IMG/VR virus record: IMGVR_UViG_3300042541_001268
Location: 1 to 35,531 of that record
Length of the DNA: 35,531 nucleotides
From: a virus
Strand: one strand, 5' to 3'
The position numbers and the translations under genes were made by a program. The notes under the pieces are model-generated. The model made no database searches. It worked only from the letters and a program-made list of their open reading frames with translations, and was not told where the DNA came from. Below are positions 13,836 to 20,381 of this stretch, piece after piece (the first letter of the stretch is position 1; each line of letters opens with the position of its first letter).

Positions 13836-14264
13836 CTAAATATCTATTCTATCAACACTCGATGATAACCAAGAAATATTATCTGAGTCATATTGCACGG
13901 TATCAAAATCAATATCGTGAATTACATTCTGTGCAGACTCTTCATCACGAGCATTAACAGTAACTGAATAAAGAACTGTAACTTCCAATTCAAACTCTGT
14001 TGTTAATTCAAAGCCCATGATTTCAGCAATTTGTTCTGCTTGAGATTCAGTGATGTCTTCATTACTTAATTCACTAAGGGTCCAGTCCTTCATTCCCTCA
14101 ACCATACGGTTACGGTCTGCTGAATCGGAATAAGAGCGCTGGGTTACTTTTTGAGTGTGCTCTTCAAGTTGAGCAATACGCTCATCTTTTATTTTAATCT
14201 GAGATAAAAGGAATTCTTGCGTTGTGTTTGGTATTACTGTTACTGATTCTTCTGTTTGGTCCAT
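13836..14264 (-). CDS. Hypothetical phage protein with coiled coil, 142 aa
   Basis: The N-terminal part is a probable coiled coil (LSQIKIKDERIAQLEEHTQK, 20-39), the C-terminal part a beta-rich domain (FELEVTVLYSVTVNARDEES). Start at the internal ATG 14264 because AAAGAGG lies five bases upstream; the upstream frame runs into the promoter. Function unknown. Confidence 0.7.
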   Translation of the reverse strand: MDQTEESVTVIPNTTQEFLLSQIKIKDERIAQLEEHTQKVTQRSYSDSADRNRMVEGMKDWTLSELSNEDITESQAEQIAEIMGFELTTEFELEVTVLYSVTVNARDEESAQNVIHDIDFDTVQYDSDNISWLSSSVDRIDI

Positions 14265-14295
14265 GGGGGCCTCTTTCTGTAGTTGGTTTAATTTA

Positions 14296-14325
14296 ATTGT
14301 ACAGGGCACCACTGACATTTGTCAA
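14296..14325 (-). promoter_or_regulatory. Promoter of 13836-14264
   Basis: TTGACA, 18-base spacer containing TGTCAG, TACAAT. Confidence 0.65.
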
Positions 14326-14339
14326 GTCCCCTTAAGGGT

Positions 14340-14365
14340 GAGCCTTTTTGGATCGTGCTCAGGAT
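14340..14365 (-). terminator. Recurrent hairpin element, copy 3 (variant)
   Basis: GAGC-13 nt-GCTC-AGGAT in plus-strand reading; shares GATCGTGCTCAGGAT with the family, but no T-tract follows. Confidence 0.4.
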
Positions 14366-14440
14366 GTCTGCTTCTTTAGGCCTGCAGGAGCCTTGCTCTA
14401 TAGTATTTCTATTATCGCCCTAATCAGCCTGGCGAAAGTT

Positions 14441-14466
14441 GAGGGAGGTTTTTACGCCTCCCCCAA
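14441..14466 (-). terminator. Hairpin after 14473-14895
   Basis: GGGAGG-8 nt-CCTCCC directly follows the stop. Strong stem, weak T content afterwards. Confidence 0.5.
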
Positions 14467-14472
14467 TTTCAT

Positions 14473-14895
14473 TTATAGGTACTGTGCGATTGCGTTGTAG
14501 GTTGAGGTATTAACTGTTTCCTCATCTGTCATCTTTAACAGACGAATTGCGTTTGTTATTTCTTTCTTTGACTCACGATAAGTGCTAATGTGAATTGTCT
14601 CAAAGTCCTTCTCAGGCTCTGTTGGCATTTCTTTTTCTGTAACTGTTAAGTCAAAGTCAATGTTAAGATTGTTTGACCAATGACGATAGTTAGTACGGAA
14701 GTTTTCTGCCTTTGAGATGTTTGCTACGGCATAGGCACAAAGTGCTTCCTGCCATGCCTTGCGAGCAATTTCATACTTTGCTTCTTTTGCTTCTTGTGTT
14801 GCGTAGTCTGTTTCTAGTGTAGCAAGTGCTTGCTCTAGTCCTGCGATTACTCGAACTGTTGGGATTTTTACATTTATTGCTTTTGCTCTAGCCAT
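14473..14895 (-). CDS. Hypothetical phage protein, 140 aa
   Basis: Helical protein with an Ala-rich first half (EQALATLETDYATQEAKEAK) and C-terminal KKEITNAIRLLKMTDEE. Preceded by AAAGAGATAAAC. It is the downstream gene of 14978-15142, or its own unit. Family not recognised. Confidence 0.65.
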   Translation of the reverse strand: MARAKAINVKIPTVRVIAGLEQALATLETDYATQEAKEAKYEIARKAWQEALCAYAVANISKAENFRTNYRHWSNNLNIDFDLTVTEKEMPTEPEKDFETIHISTYRESKKEITNAIRLLKMTDEETVNTSTYNAIAQYL

Positions 14896-14977
14896 CTGTT
14901 TATCTCTTTTCTTTTATGGGGTATTAGTTGGGGGAGGTTGAGCAGTTTGTATTCCTACTCAGGAATTAGTAATTAGA

Positions 14978-15142
14978 TTACTTAGCCGTCCAAGTTGTGT
15001 AACGGGCTGAACCATTTACATCTAACTTAACTCGCACATTACCATTTGGTAGTGGGTTAATTTCTTGGATAACTCCTGTTACCTTTGACTTCTGTGTCGT
15101 GAAAGTATCGCCGACCTTGTATGTTGCTGTTGCTACTGACAT
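14978..15142 (-). CDS. Small SH3-like beta protein, 54 aa
   Basis: Pattern YKVGDTFTTQKSKVTGVIQEI with a second half rich in strands. Paralogue of the adjacent 15249-15419 (YQIGDLFTTSKTGVTGRIAGF); the two form a tandem duplication, each with its own promoter. Preceded by AAAAGAGAAAAAC. A binding role (nucleic acid or protein) is typical of such mini-barrels but unproven. Confidence 0.65.
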   Translation of the reverse strand: MSVATATYKVGDTFTTQKSKVTGVIQEINPLPNGNVRVKLDVNGSARYTTWTAK

Positions 15143-15187
15143 TGTTTTTCTCTTTTCTGTTTAGGGGTTGTTATTTAGTTATACCTA

Positions 15188-15217
15188 AGTATAACATTTT
15201 GGTTGTAGAAATGTCAA
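15188..15217 (-). promoter_or_regulatory. Promoter of 14978-15142
   Basis: TTGACA, 18-base spacer, TATACT on the minus strand. Confidence 0.7.
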
Positions 15218-15248
15218 ATCGAAACTTAACATTTCTCACATTGTGAGA

Positions 15249-15419
15249 TTACTTAGAGGTCTTAACCATAGCAAGGCGTTGTGCGCCATTTGCCAAGATG
15301 AGGCTAACTCTAGTAACCTTATTAGACATTGGTGTAAATCCTGCGATACGACCTGTAACGCCTGTCTTGCTTGTTGTGAATAAATCACCAATTTGGTAAG
15401 TGTATCCGTGTAGTGTCAT
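15249..15419 (-). CDS. Small SH3-like beta protein, 56 aa
   Basis: Tandem paralogue of 14978-15142; shares Y-x-[IV]-G-D-x-F-T-T-x-K-x-x-V-T-G-x-I. Preceded by AGAAAGG about 10 bases upstream. A TTATGA-17-TATACT promoter lies at about 15460-15490. Confidence 0.65.
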   Translation of the reverse strand: MTLHGYTYQIGDLFTTSKTGVTGRIAGFTPMSNKVTRVSLILANGAQRLAMVKTSK

Positions 15420-15513
15420 TTGGGTCTTGCCTTTCTGTTGTGGGGGTTAATTGCTTATAGTATAATTTTAGCATAAAAATGTCATAAATACCAATCCAGC
15501 GGGGGATTTGCGG

Positions 15514-15577
15514 TGTGTCCTTAATCACATCTTAAAAGCCTATCATAAACTTGACAAACCTGGATCTTTGCGACGTG
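15514..15577. promoter_or_regulatory. Inter-operon cassette B (degenerate)
   Basis: TGTGT-CCTTAA-TCACA (15514-15529) is a one-mismatch CRP/GlxR-like site; GACGTG at 15572-15577 takes the place of CACGTG. No exact DnaA box here. Confidence 0.5.
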
Positions 15578-15581
15578 CACC

Positions 15582-15610
15582 CTTTTATTTTATTGATGGA
15601 AAAATAAAAG
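15582..15610 (-). terminator. Terminator after GP88 gene
   Basis: CTTTTATTTT-loop-AAAATAAAAG, a 10-bp A/T stem. Confidence 0.6.
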
Positions 15611-15658
15611 AAGCAACAACCAAAATAAAAGTATAACTTGAGTACTACGCATGTTATC

Positions 15659-16399
15659 TCATTTCTTACTCGATGAAAAAATTATGTCACTCTTAGAGTA
15701 TACACAAAGTGAGCAAGAAACGCAAGCGCTTCCATTTGTTGAGATAAGTGGAATCTGTTTATTATTCTCAGGACACTTAGCAGCAGGCTTACCAATCATT
15801 TCTTTTATGTCTGCCTTACCAATTGCAAAATTCTTAGCAAGGTATGCCATGCGTACACCACTGTTAATTTTTAAATCAACGGCAGTTTTTACATTCTCAC
15901 TATCAGCAGAAAAATAAAGACTAAGATTATCAATGTCCTTAAGTAGGAGGGCTGCAGATTTTACACGAGTGTATACCCAAAATTGAATATCAGGATTAAG
16001 TTTGATTACATCGGACCATGCAGTGGTATAAGTATCATTAAAGAAGTCACCGTCCCAGTGAATGCGGAATAGCATGGGGGCGTCTTTCTTTATACAATCA
16101 GCCTTGAAGTCTGCAATCATCTCAGCAATGAGATTAAGCATAGTTAAATAGTCTGCGTCTTTTAGCAGGGCCCAATTGTGTAGCAGGTTAACTTTTACGG
16201 TTGGGAAGATCTTTTCGAGTTTTCCTGCATAGCATACGGATTCACATACACTCGTGGCACCAGGACACGAGAAAGCCTTTCCAGCAGGGAGGCCAAAGGT
16301 ATTTGCGATACTTGCTTGTTTTCCATTAGGTGTGACGGCATTAGCAACCTTTCTATCTTTAGAGCGTTTTAGTTTAAGTGTATTAGTAGTCAAGGCCAA
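15659..16399 (-). CDS. GP88-family protein
   Basis: A 246-residue protein with the GP88 (gene product 88) pattern: SCPGATSVCESVCYAG (44-59; C45, C52, C56), RIHWDGDFFND, an AWSDVI..NPDIQFWVYTR block, and a C-terminal C226-x2-C229-x2-C232 cluster. The cysteine arrangement suggests a metal or Fe-S site, but the family's function is not known. Start is TTG at 16399: an in-frame TGA lies just upstream and GAAATGAG serves as ribosome site. It overlaps 16383-16559 by 17 bases. Confidence 0.8.
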   Translation of the reverse strand: MALTTNTLKLKRSKDRKVANAVTPNGKQASIANTFGLPAGKAFSCPGATSVCESVCYAGKLEKIFPTVKVNLLHNWALLKDADYLTMLNLIAEMIADFKADCIKKDAPMLFRIHWDGDFFNDTYTTAWSDVIKLNPDIQFWVYTRVKSAALLLKDIDNLSLYFSADSENVKTAVDLKINSGVRMAYLAKNFAIGKADIKEMIGKPAAKCPENNKQIPLISTNGSACVSCSLCVYSKSDIIFSSSKK

Positions 16400-16559
16400 G
16401 ACTCATTTCTAGAGCAATGTCTTCGTTATAGGTTGCGGACATTTCTTCTAGTAAACAATGAGTGCATTTTTCTTCATATGCGTCTACCGCATTTTCTTTA
16501 CATTCAGGGCAGGTTGTTGCATAGTATTCATCATAGAATTCATCTGCGATATTTCCCAT
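16383..16559 (-). CDS. Acidic zinc-ribbon protein, 58 aa
   Basis: TCPECKENAVDAYEEKCTHC holds two C-x2-C pairs; the rest is acidic and helical. AGGAGAATAG lies just before the ATG, inside the end of the preceding gene. Co-transcribed with GP88. Confidence 0.65.
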   Translation of the reverse strand: MGNIADEFYDEYYATTCPECKENAVDAYEEKCTHCLLEEMSATYNEDIALEMSLGLDY

Positions 16560-16563
16560 GGGG

Positions 16564-16707
16564 CTATTCTCCTTCTTGTTGTTTTAATTGTAGCATTTCG
16601 GACTGACATTTCCTACGGTTATAGGATTTCTTAGAGGGCACGGCAGAGGCCGCATTGCTACGGCGTAATTCCATAAGCCTGCGTAATTCCTCTGGTGTTT
16701 TCTTCAT
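16564..16707 (-). CDS. Small basic protein, 47 aa
   Basis: Starts MKKTPEELRRLMELRRSNAA; Arg/Lys-rich helix, then NRRKCQSEMLQLKQQ. First gene of the GP88 operon. Leaderless with full promoter: TTGACA, 17 bases, TAAGAT (with TGC before it), six bases, ATG. Nucleic-acid binding is plausible by charge only. Confidence 0.65.
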   Translation of the reverse strand: MKKTPEELRRLMELRRSNAASAVPSKKSYNRRKCQSEMLQLKQQEGE

Positions 16708-16751
16708 AAATTAATCTTAGCATACATGGGAAAAAATGTCAATATCTTAAA

Positions 16752-16780
16752 TGTGATAAATCTCACACAGGCGCCACGTG
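16752..16780. promoter_or_regulatory. Inter-operon cassette C: perfect CRP/GlxR-like site and CACGTG
   Basis: TGTGA-TAAATC-TCACA (16752-16767) is a perfect palindromic half-site pair; CACGTG follows at 16775-16780. It lies about 25 bases upstream of the -35 of the 16707 gene. Confidence 0.65.
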
Positions 16781-16812
16781 CATTTTTATGCGGGGAAGCA
16801 CATAAAAATACT
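16781..16812 (-). terminator. Terminator after 16820-17053
   Basis: TTTTTATG-loop-CATAAAAA stem directly after the stop, flanked by T-runs on both strands. Confidence 0.65.
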
Positions 16813-16819
16813 TTAGTGA

Positions 16820-17053
16820 TTAGTCTTCTTCAAAGAATACATACCACTCAATAGTTTCATCATCAAATAAATAAATGTGACCCTCTTCGTTAAAATCATT
16901 TCTAGTATAAATATTAAATCCATCTTCATTTTCTGTAATGGTTTCAATAGTTACATATTCATCATCAACCTTAATTAGATCGCCTTCTATAAGTTGAGAT
17001 GGTTTTAAGTTATCAGCAAATCTAAGTTCCATATTGTTTATTGTATCAGACAT
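16820..17053 (-). CDS. Acidic small protein, 77 aa
   Basis: Beta-rich and very acidic (GDLIKVDDEYVTIETITENE; ends EWYVFFEED). Directly follows the stop of 17054-17323. Looks like a conserved phage family; not recognised. Confidence 0.65.
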   Translation of the reverse strand: MSDTINNMELRFADNLKPSQLIEGDLIKVDDEYVTIETITENEDGFNIYTRNDFNEEGHIYLFDDETIEWYVFFEED

Positions 17054-17323
17054 TTAGTCCTCCTCTGGTAGCCAAAAAGATAAATGGTGTTGCTCAATTA
17101 TTGCATCTGCTGGTGCAGTAACCTGCCCACGCCACAACACTCCTTGAGGCAAATCTATCTCTCTGCGGTAGTCCTCATCATAGTATGCGTCAATAGCATC
17201 TATGCAAGGTTGCACCATAGATAGCGGTACTGGAGGATAGTGATTACCCTGCAAGTGATATGCTAATTGTGTTTCTAAATCAAGTACGGTATCTTGAATA
17301 CCGAGTGCAGTTACGCTTCCCAT
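17054..17323 (-). CDS. Hypothetical protein, 89 aa
   Basis: Contains PCIDAIDAYYDEDYRREIDL (about 39-58) and a Pro/Val-rich start. TAATG overlap with the preceding gene. Third gene of the 17750-16820 operon. Function unknown. Confidence 0.65.
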   Translation of the reverse strand: MGSVTALGIQDTVLDLETQLAYHLQGNHYPPVPLSMVQPCIDAIDAYYDEDYRREIDLPQGVLWRGQVTAPADAIIEQHHLSFWLPEED

Positions 17324-17544
17324 TATTTTGTTACGACCTTTCGTCCTTCACGATAGAAAGTGCGGGTGTGCATCTTTCCACTTGGTTCAGATAAATTAAC
17401 TGTTGAATATTCATCAGCAAATCCCCAATCAACAATTTCGTTGAAAGCATTAACTGCACTTAGTGCATCAGAGTAACGACCCGTCCAATGAACGGGGTTA
17501 CTATCATACGATACTGTTACTGCGTATAGGTATTCGTTATTCAT
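17323..17544 (-). CDS. Hypothetical protein, 73 aa
   Basis: Begins MNNEYLYAVTVSYDSNPVHW with a ferredoxin-like beta-alpha-beta pattern (YSDALSAVNAFNEIVDWGFA). TAATG overlaps on both sides. Family not recognised. Confidence 0.65.
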   Translation of the reverse strand: MNNEYLYAVTVSYDSNPVHWTGRYSDALSAVNAFNEIVDWGFADEYSTVNLSEPSGKMHTRTFYREGRKVVTK

Positions 17545-17750
17545 TACTCACCAACCTTTACTGCTACTGTTGCAAACTTACTTCGCAAAGTGCGGTCATA
17601 GACTTCAACGACATACGCCTCAGTATTTTCTCCATACCAAATTGCAGGGCGTGGAGAGGCAGAAATAATTTCTCCCTCAAAGTGACGATTACGGGAACGA
17701 TAGTTTTTACCAATTAGTAAATCCTGTATTGTGTATAGTTTAGTAGCCAT
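17544..17750 (-). CDS. Small beta protein, 68 aa
   Basis: Begins MATKLYTIQDLLIGKNYRSR; the rest is mostly strands (EAYVVEVYDRTLRSKFATVAV). Start is the ATG at 17750 after AAAGAGG; the longer frame upstream enters the promoter. First gene of a four-gene operon. Confidence 0.65.
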   Translation of the reverse strand: MATKLYTIQDLLIGKNYRSRNRHFEGEIISASPRPAIWYGENTEAYVVEVYDRTLRSKFATVAVKVGE

Positions 17751-17784
17751 TGGGCAACCTCTTTCTTTTTTTGTTATTAACTTT

Positions 17785-17813
17785 ATCCTACCATAGGGGT
17801 CTGACAAATCTTG
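17785..17813 (-). promoter_or_regulatory. Promoter of 17750-16820 operon
   Basis: -10 TAGGAT, 17-base spacer TTGTCAGACCCCTATGG, weak -35. The spacer is almost the same as at 19115-19131 and 20240-20256. Confidence 0.6.
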
Positions 17814-17908
17814 CTTATTTATTTTTTCTTACTATGTAAGTCTAGCCTATTAGTCATAAATTATCAACCTACTAGCGAGTAGTCTTAAATAATGAGACGC
17901 TCAGAGAG

Positions 17909-17967
17909 TGTGAGAAAAATCACATGCTACTTAAAGTTATACACAGCCTGTGGATAAGTCACACGTG
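17909..17967. promoter_or_regulatory. Inter-operon cassette D: CRP/GlxR-like site, DnaA boxes, CACGTG
   Basis: TGTGA-GAAAAA-TCACA (17909-17924, perfect), TTATACACA (17937-17945, one mismatch to DnaA box), TTATCCACA on the minus strand (17949-17957), CACGTG (17962-17967). The two DnaA-type boxes face each other. Confidence 0.7.
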
Positions 17968-17988
17968 CATTTTTTTTGTTAAAAGATC

Positions 17989-18014
17989 GAGCAGTTTTAA
18001 ATCATGCTCAGGAT
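17989..18014 (-). terminator. Recurrent hairpin element, copy 4
   Basis: GAGCA-11 nt-TGCTC-AGGAT in plus-strand reading; on the minus strand GATCTTTT follows the stem. Directly after the DUF4190-like gene. Confidence 0.6.
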
Positions 18015-18028
18015 AATTTATTATAGGA

Positions 18029-18322
18029 TTAGTATTCCATATCGCTAAGAAGATAATCCCAAAACAAAACAGTAAAAACTGCTTGCACTATTGCAATAAT
18101 TAAACCTGCAGTTGCAAGACCTTTACCTCTGTTCCAGTTTTCACCATTTCTTTTAAATTGGCTAAGTGCTATTGGACTAAAGATAAAAGCCATTGGCCAA
18201 ATAGTAAGTGAAAGAACAAAGCCCGAAATTGCAAATCCATTCCATGGCAAGAGAGTTGCAGTTGCAGTAGTTGTAACTGTTGCTGGGTTTGTTGATGTAG
18301 TTGTCGTTGTTGTTGTTGTCAT
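18029..18322 (-). CDS. DUF4190-like two-helix membrane protein, 97 aa
   Basis: A Thr-rich N-terminus (residues 2-10 nearly all Thr) leads into two membrane helices, GFAISGFVLSLTIWPMAFIF (29-48) and GLATAGLIIAIVQAVFTVLF (69-88), joined by a basic loop with IALSQFKRNG. This is the DUF4190 layout. Last gene of the 19075 operon. Role unknown; the poly-Thr run is a simple ACA/ACN repeat. Confidence 0.75.
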   Translation of the reverse strand: MTTTTTTTTSTNPATVTTTATATLLPWNGFAISGFVLSLTIWPMAFIFSPIALSQFKRNGENWNRGKGLATAGLIIAIVQAVFTVLFWDYLLSDMEY

Positions 18323-18507
18323 TACACTAACTCCATTTCCTTATGGCAAGCATTGAAAAACTTTACATGGTCAAATCTTTCGTTATCGCTTTCAAACATT
18401 AGCGAAAACTCATCGACCAAATCTTCAAAAACTAATTGGTCACCGATTAAATCTTTAAATCCGTGCAGGATTTCTGCGGTTGCTACATAGTCTTTGCGTG
18501 TCATCAT
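18322..18507 (-). CDS. Small phage protein, 61 aa
   Basis: RKDYVATAEILHGFKD (4-19) and SDNERFDHVKFFNACH (41-56) match the style of a short helical family frequent in actinophages. TAATG overlap with both neighbours. Function unknown. Confidence 0.7.
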   Translation of the reverse strand: MMTRKDYVATAEILHGFKDLIGDQLVFEDLVDEFSLMFESDNERFDHVKFFNACHKEMELV

Positions 18508-18716
18508 TATTTGACCACCTTAAGAATTGCATATGAACCATTAGCATTTAATTCATCAATGGCGGGTTGAATGCGGGGAGCAAGTAACTCTTTTAGCATT
18601 CCTTCAAGCATTACAATTTGCATTGACTCTGAAAGTCTAAGCAGTTGCATTCCTACGGGGTGAGTCTCGTCTACCTCTGTGATAAACTTTAGGTTGTGTT
18701 CGATTGATACTGTCAT
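18507..18716 (-). CDS. Hypothetical helical protein, 69 aa
   Basis: Starts MTVSIEHNLKFITEVDETHP, then an amphipathic helix with many Met/Leu (SMQIVMLEGMLKELLAP). AGGAAATAAAAAA precedes the ATG. Family not recognised. Confidence 0.65.
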   Translation of the reverse strand: MTVSIEHNLKFITEVDETHPVGMQLLRLSESMQIVMLEGMLKELLAPRIQPAIDELNANGSYAILKVVK

Positions 18717-18734
18717 TTTTTTATTTCCTATTCT

Positions 18735-18890
18735 TTAGTTTGATTCGGGTGTATTGAATAAATTAAGGTCTTGCTCCATGCCAAAATCGCATACGCAAGA
18801 TTCTACATCGAAATTATCTTCATCGCCAAAAAAGATTAAACCTGTTGCGTGGCATTCTTCGCAAGGGATAGAGAGTACTGAGTTTATCAT
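18735..18890 (-). CDS. Small zinc-binding protein, 51 aa
   Basis: C10-x2-C13 (PCEECHATG, with H14) and C-x-C (SCVCDFG) are the likely ligands, a pattern like half of a DnaJ-type zinc finger. TAATG overlap with 18890-19075. Confidence 0.6.
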   Translation of the reverse strand: MINSVLSIPCEECHATGLIFFGDEDNFDVESCVCDFGMEQDLNLFNTPESN

Positions 18891-19075
18891 TAGATAAGTG
18901 CCTTTCCTCTAAGTGTTCCACGAATACCTAGCATGTCGCAAGATACTTTAACAGATACGCCAACAGGTAACGCATTAGGATAGTTAGAGATAAAATCTGC
19001 AACCTGTCCTTTAGTTGATAGGGGGATATTTTTTACGGAACCTGAATAGGTTTCGAGTTTTATAGTGTAAGTCAT
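18890..19075 (-). CDS. Small beta protein, 61 aa
   Basis: Shares I-K-L-x-T-x-S-G and T-K-x-x-V-x-[DE]-F-I with 20808-20990 on the opposite strand, so the two are paralogues. AAAGGTAGTC precedes the ATG. First gene of the operon ending at 18029. Function unknown. Confidence 0.65.
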   Translation of the reverse strand: MTYTIKLETYSGSVKNIPLSTKGQVADFISNYPNALPVGVSVKVSCDMLGIRGTLRGKALI

Positions 19076-19108
19076 TTAGTGACTACCTTTCGTTTGTTTG
19101 TTAATATA

Positions 19109-19137
19109 AGTATAACAGGGGGGTCTGACAAATTGGG
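19109..19137 (-). promoter_or_regulatory. Promoter of 19075-18029 operon
   Basis: -10 TATACT, 17-base spacer TTGTCAGACCCCCCTGT, weak -35 CCCAAT. A second promoter, TTGCTT-17-TATACT (-10 at about 19228-19233), lies upstream with a CRP-like site between them. Confidence 0.6.
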
Positions 19138-19158
19138 CACTTATTTGCTTAGGCTCAC

Positions 19159-19174
19159 TGTGATACTCGTCACA
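19159..19174. promoter_or_regulatory. CRP/GlxR-like site between tandem promoters
   Basis: TGTGA-TACTCG-TCACA, perfect palindrome, flanked by the direct repeat TTATTTGCTWAGGCTCA. Confidence 0.6.
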
Positions 19175-19288
19175 TTTATTTGCTAAGGCTCATTGCTTTA
19201 TTAGTCATTATTTAATTGTTATACTAGAAGTATAGCAAAGAAATGTCAAAAAAGCAAATCGACACGCCGTAAATGGGGGAAATAATTG

Positions 19289-19341
19289 TGTGACCTTAAA
19301 CACATTAGTTATACACACCCCCTGTGGATAACCGCCACGTG
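19289..19341. promoter_or_regulatory. Inter-operon cassette E: CRP/GlxR-like site, DnaA boxes, CACGTG
   Basis: TGTGA-CCTTAA-ACACA (19289-19304, one mismatch), TTATACACA (19309-19317), TTATCCACA on the minus strand (19323-19331), CACGTG (19336-19341). Same order as cassette D. Confidence 0.65.
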
Positions 19342-19342
19342 C

Positions 19343-19372
19343 AAAAATCGCAGGGTATTTATCCATGCGATC
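19343..19372 (-). terminator. Terminator after the 20177-19380 operon
   Basis: ATCGCA-13 nt-TGCGAT stem followed by TTTTT on the minus strand. Confidence 0.7.
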
Positions 19373-19379
19373 TTTACTA

Positions 19380-19454
19380 CTAGAGTGAATACAAAAAGCC
19401 AAACACAATCATTGCAATTAAAACTAATAACAATTTATTTATCCTCGATTTCAT
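19380..19454 (-). CDS. Tiny membrane peptide, 24 aa, nested start
   Basis: Encodes a basic start (MKSRINK) and one hydrophobic helix (LLLVLIAMIVFGFLYSL). It begins inside 19435-19524 in another frame and ends eight bases before the terminator stem. Reality is supported by position and hydrophobicity only. Confidence 0.45.
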   Translation of the reverse strand: MKSRINKLLLVLIAMIVFGFLYSL

Positions 19455-19524
19455 TTAGTAATTCCCAAAGTACTGGCTCTAACTCTAACGCTACTGCGTC
19501 AAGTTTTTCTTGAAGTGTTTTCAT
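19435..19524 (-). CDS. Tiny helical peptide, 29 aa
   Basis: Acidic amphipathic helix (LQEKLDAVALELEPVLWELL). ATGA overlap with 19521-19670. Function unknown. Confidence 0.5.
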   Translation of the reverse strand: MKTLQEKLDAVALELEPVLWELLNEIEDK

Positions 19525-19670
19525 TCGCTTATCCCCAAATCTTTTATATCTGCACAATAAACATTATCTTTATTCATTCCGTATTTTAATTGAAACTCAA
19601 ATACATCAATGGCCTCATCATAGGACTCTGCCTCTACTGTTACATAGACATTAAACTCATAGTTATTCAT
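19521..19670 (-). CDS. Small protein, 49 aa
   Basis: Ferredoxin-like pattern (NNYEFNVYVTVEAESYDEAI), acidic. Preceded by AAGGAGG. TAATG overlap with the gene before. Resembles the beta-rich ends of 13836-14264 and 22192-22404 in composition. Confidence 0.6.
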   Translation of the reverse strand: MNNYEFNVYVTVEAESYDEAIDVFEFQLKYGMNKDNVYCADIKDLGISE

Positions 19671-19834
19671 TACTTAACCTCCTTGTATAGAAAATCCCAA
19701 GCCTTACGGCATAACACGATAGAGTTACAGTTATCGCAACAGATAACACCATGAGGGTTTAGGTCATAGTCATACTGGTCGATTGTGGTAGTTACCGCAC
19801 CACATACGGATTTGATAGGTACATAGGTACTCAT
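19670..19834 (-). CDS. Zinc-binding protein, 54 aa
   Basis: C11, then ICCDNCNSIVLC (C32, C33, C36, C42) give at least four ligands. ATGA overlap with 19831-19998. Function unknown. Confidence 0.6.
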   Translation of the reverse strand: MSTYVPIKSVCGAVTTTIDQYDYDLNPHGVICCDNCNSIVLCRKAWDFLYKEVK

Positions 19835-19998
19835 TTATTTACTCCTTCGAATAAGTCTTTACATTTGTTAGGGTTAGTCATGTATGACTGCCCCTCATGG
19901 TATAGCGCAGGGGCTAATACCACCTGACCACATGGGCATAGGTTCATCATGCCCTTTGGGTAATTGCTAGTGGTAGCAATTCTAGTCCAAATACTCAT
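19831..19998 (-). CDS. Small protein with CxC, 55 aa
   Basis: LCPCGQVVLAP (C21, C23) and a later Cys46; Thr/Asn-rich. Preceded by GGTCGGTTACTAA; starts inside the end of 19995-20177. Function unknown. Confidence 0.6.
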   Translation of the reverse strand: MSIWTRIATTSNYPKGMMNLCPCGQVVLAPALYHEGQSYMTNPNKCKDLFEGVNK

Positions 19999-20177
19999 TT
20001 AGTAACCGACCAATCTGACCACTCTGGTAGTCGTTCCATTCCATAGTCTAGCCAAAAGCGGTCTATATTCTGTTCGCAATCTTGGCAGAATGTGTATTGC
20101 ACATCGGCTACCTCTGAGATAGCGGTGAAATAAGGGTTATGCTCTACGCATACTGTTGTTTTATCTAATGTAGTCAT
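19995..20177 (-). CDS. Zinc-ribbon-like protein, 60 aa
   Basis: CVEHNPYF and FCQDCEQN provide C-x2-H / C-x2-C ligands. AGAAAGGTGG fixes the start. First gene of the operon 20177-19380, transcribed from 20234-20262. Confidence 0.65.
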   Translation of the reverse strand: MTTLDKTTVCVEHNPYFTAISEVADVQYTFCQDCEQNIDRFWLDYGMERLPEWSDWSVTK

Positions 20178-20233
20178 TTATGACCACCTTTCTTTAGCGG
20201 ATTTCTTTACCGCTTGTGTTTCTTTATACTGTA

Positions 20234-20262
20234 AGTATAGCAGGGGGGTCTGACAAATTGAG
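20234..20262 (-). promoter_or_regulatory. Leftward promoter of 20177-19380 operon
   Basis: -10 TATACT, 17-base spacer TTGTCAGACCCCCCTGC, weak -35 CTCAAT. Confidence 0.65.
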
Positions 20263-20381
20263 GGGTGCAAAACGGACATTAGGGACATTATGAGGTGTAT
20301 CACATGAGAGGTAGGTCACATTAGTAGGGGGAATTATAACGATTGCGTAACAATAGTGAGGTTATCGGTGTGTCGATTTGA

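Noticed and set aside
19180-19215. Possible leader peptide ATGACTAATA... upstream of a cassette promoter
   Set aside because: Only about 10 codons, no ribosome site; a similar start at about 17850 is equally short. Too weak to list.
19208-19408. Minus-strand frame of 66 codons
   Set aside because: Runs through cassette E and the terminator hairpin; composition is not protein-like.
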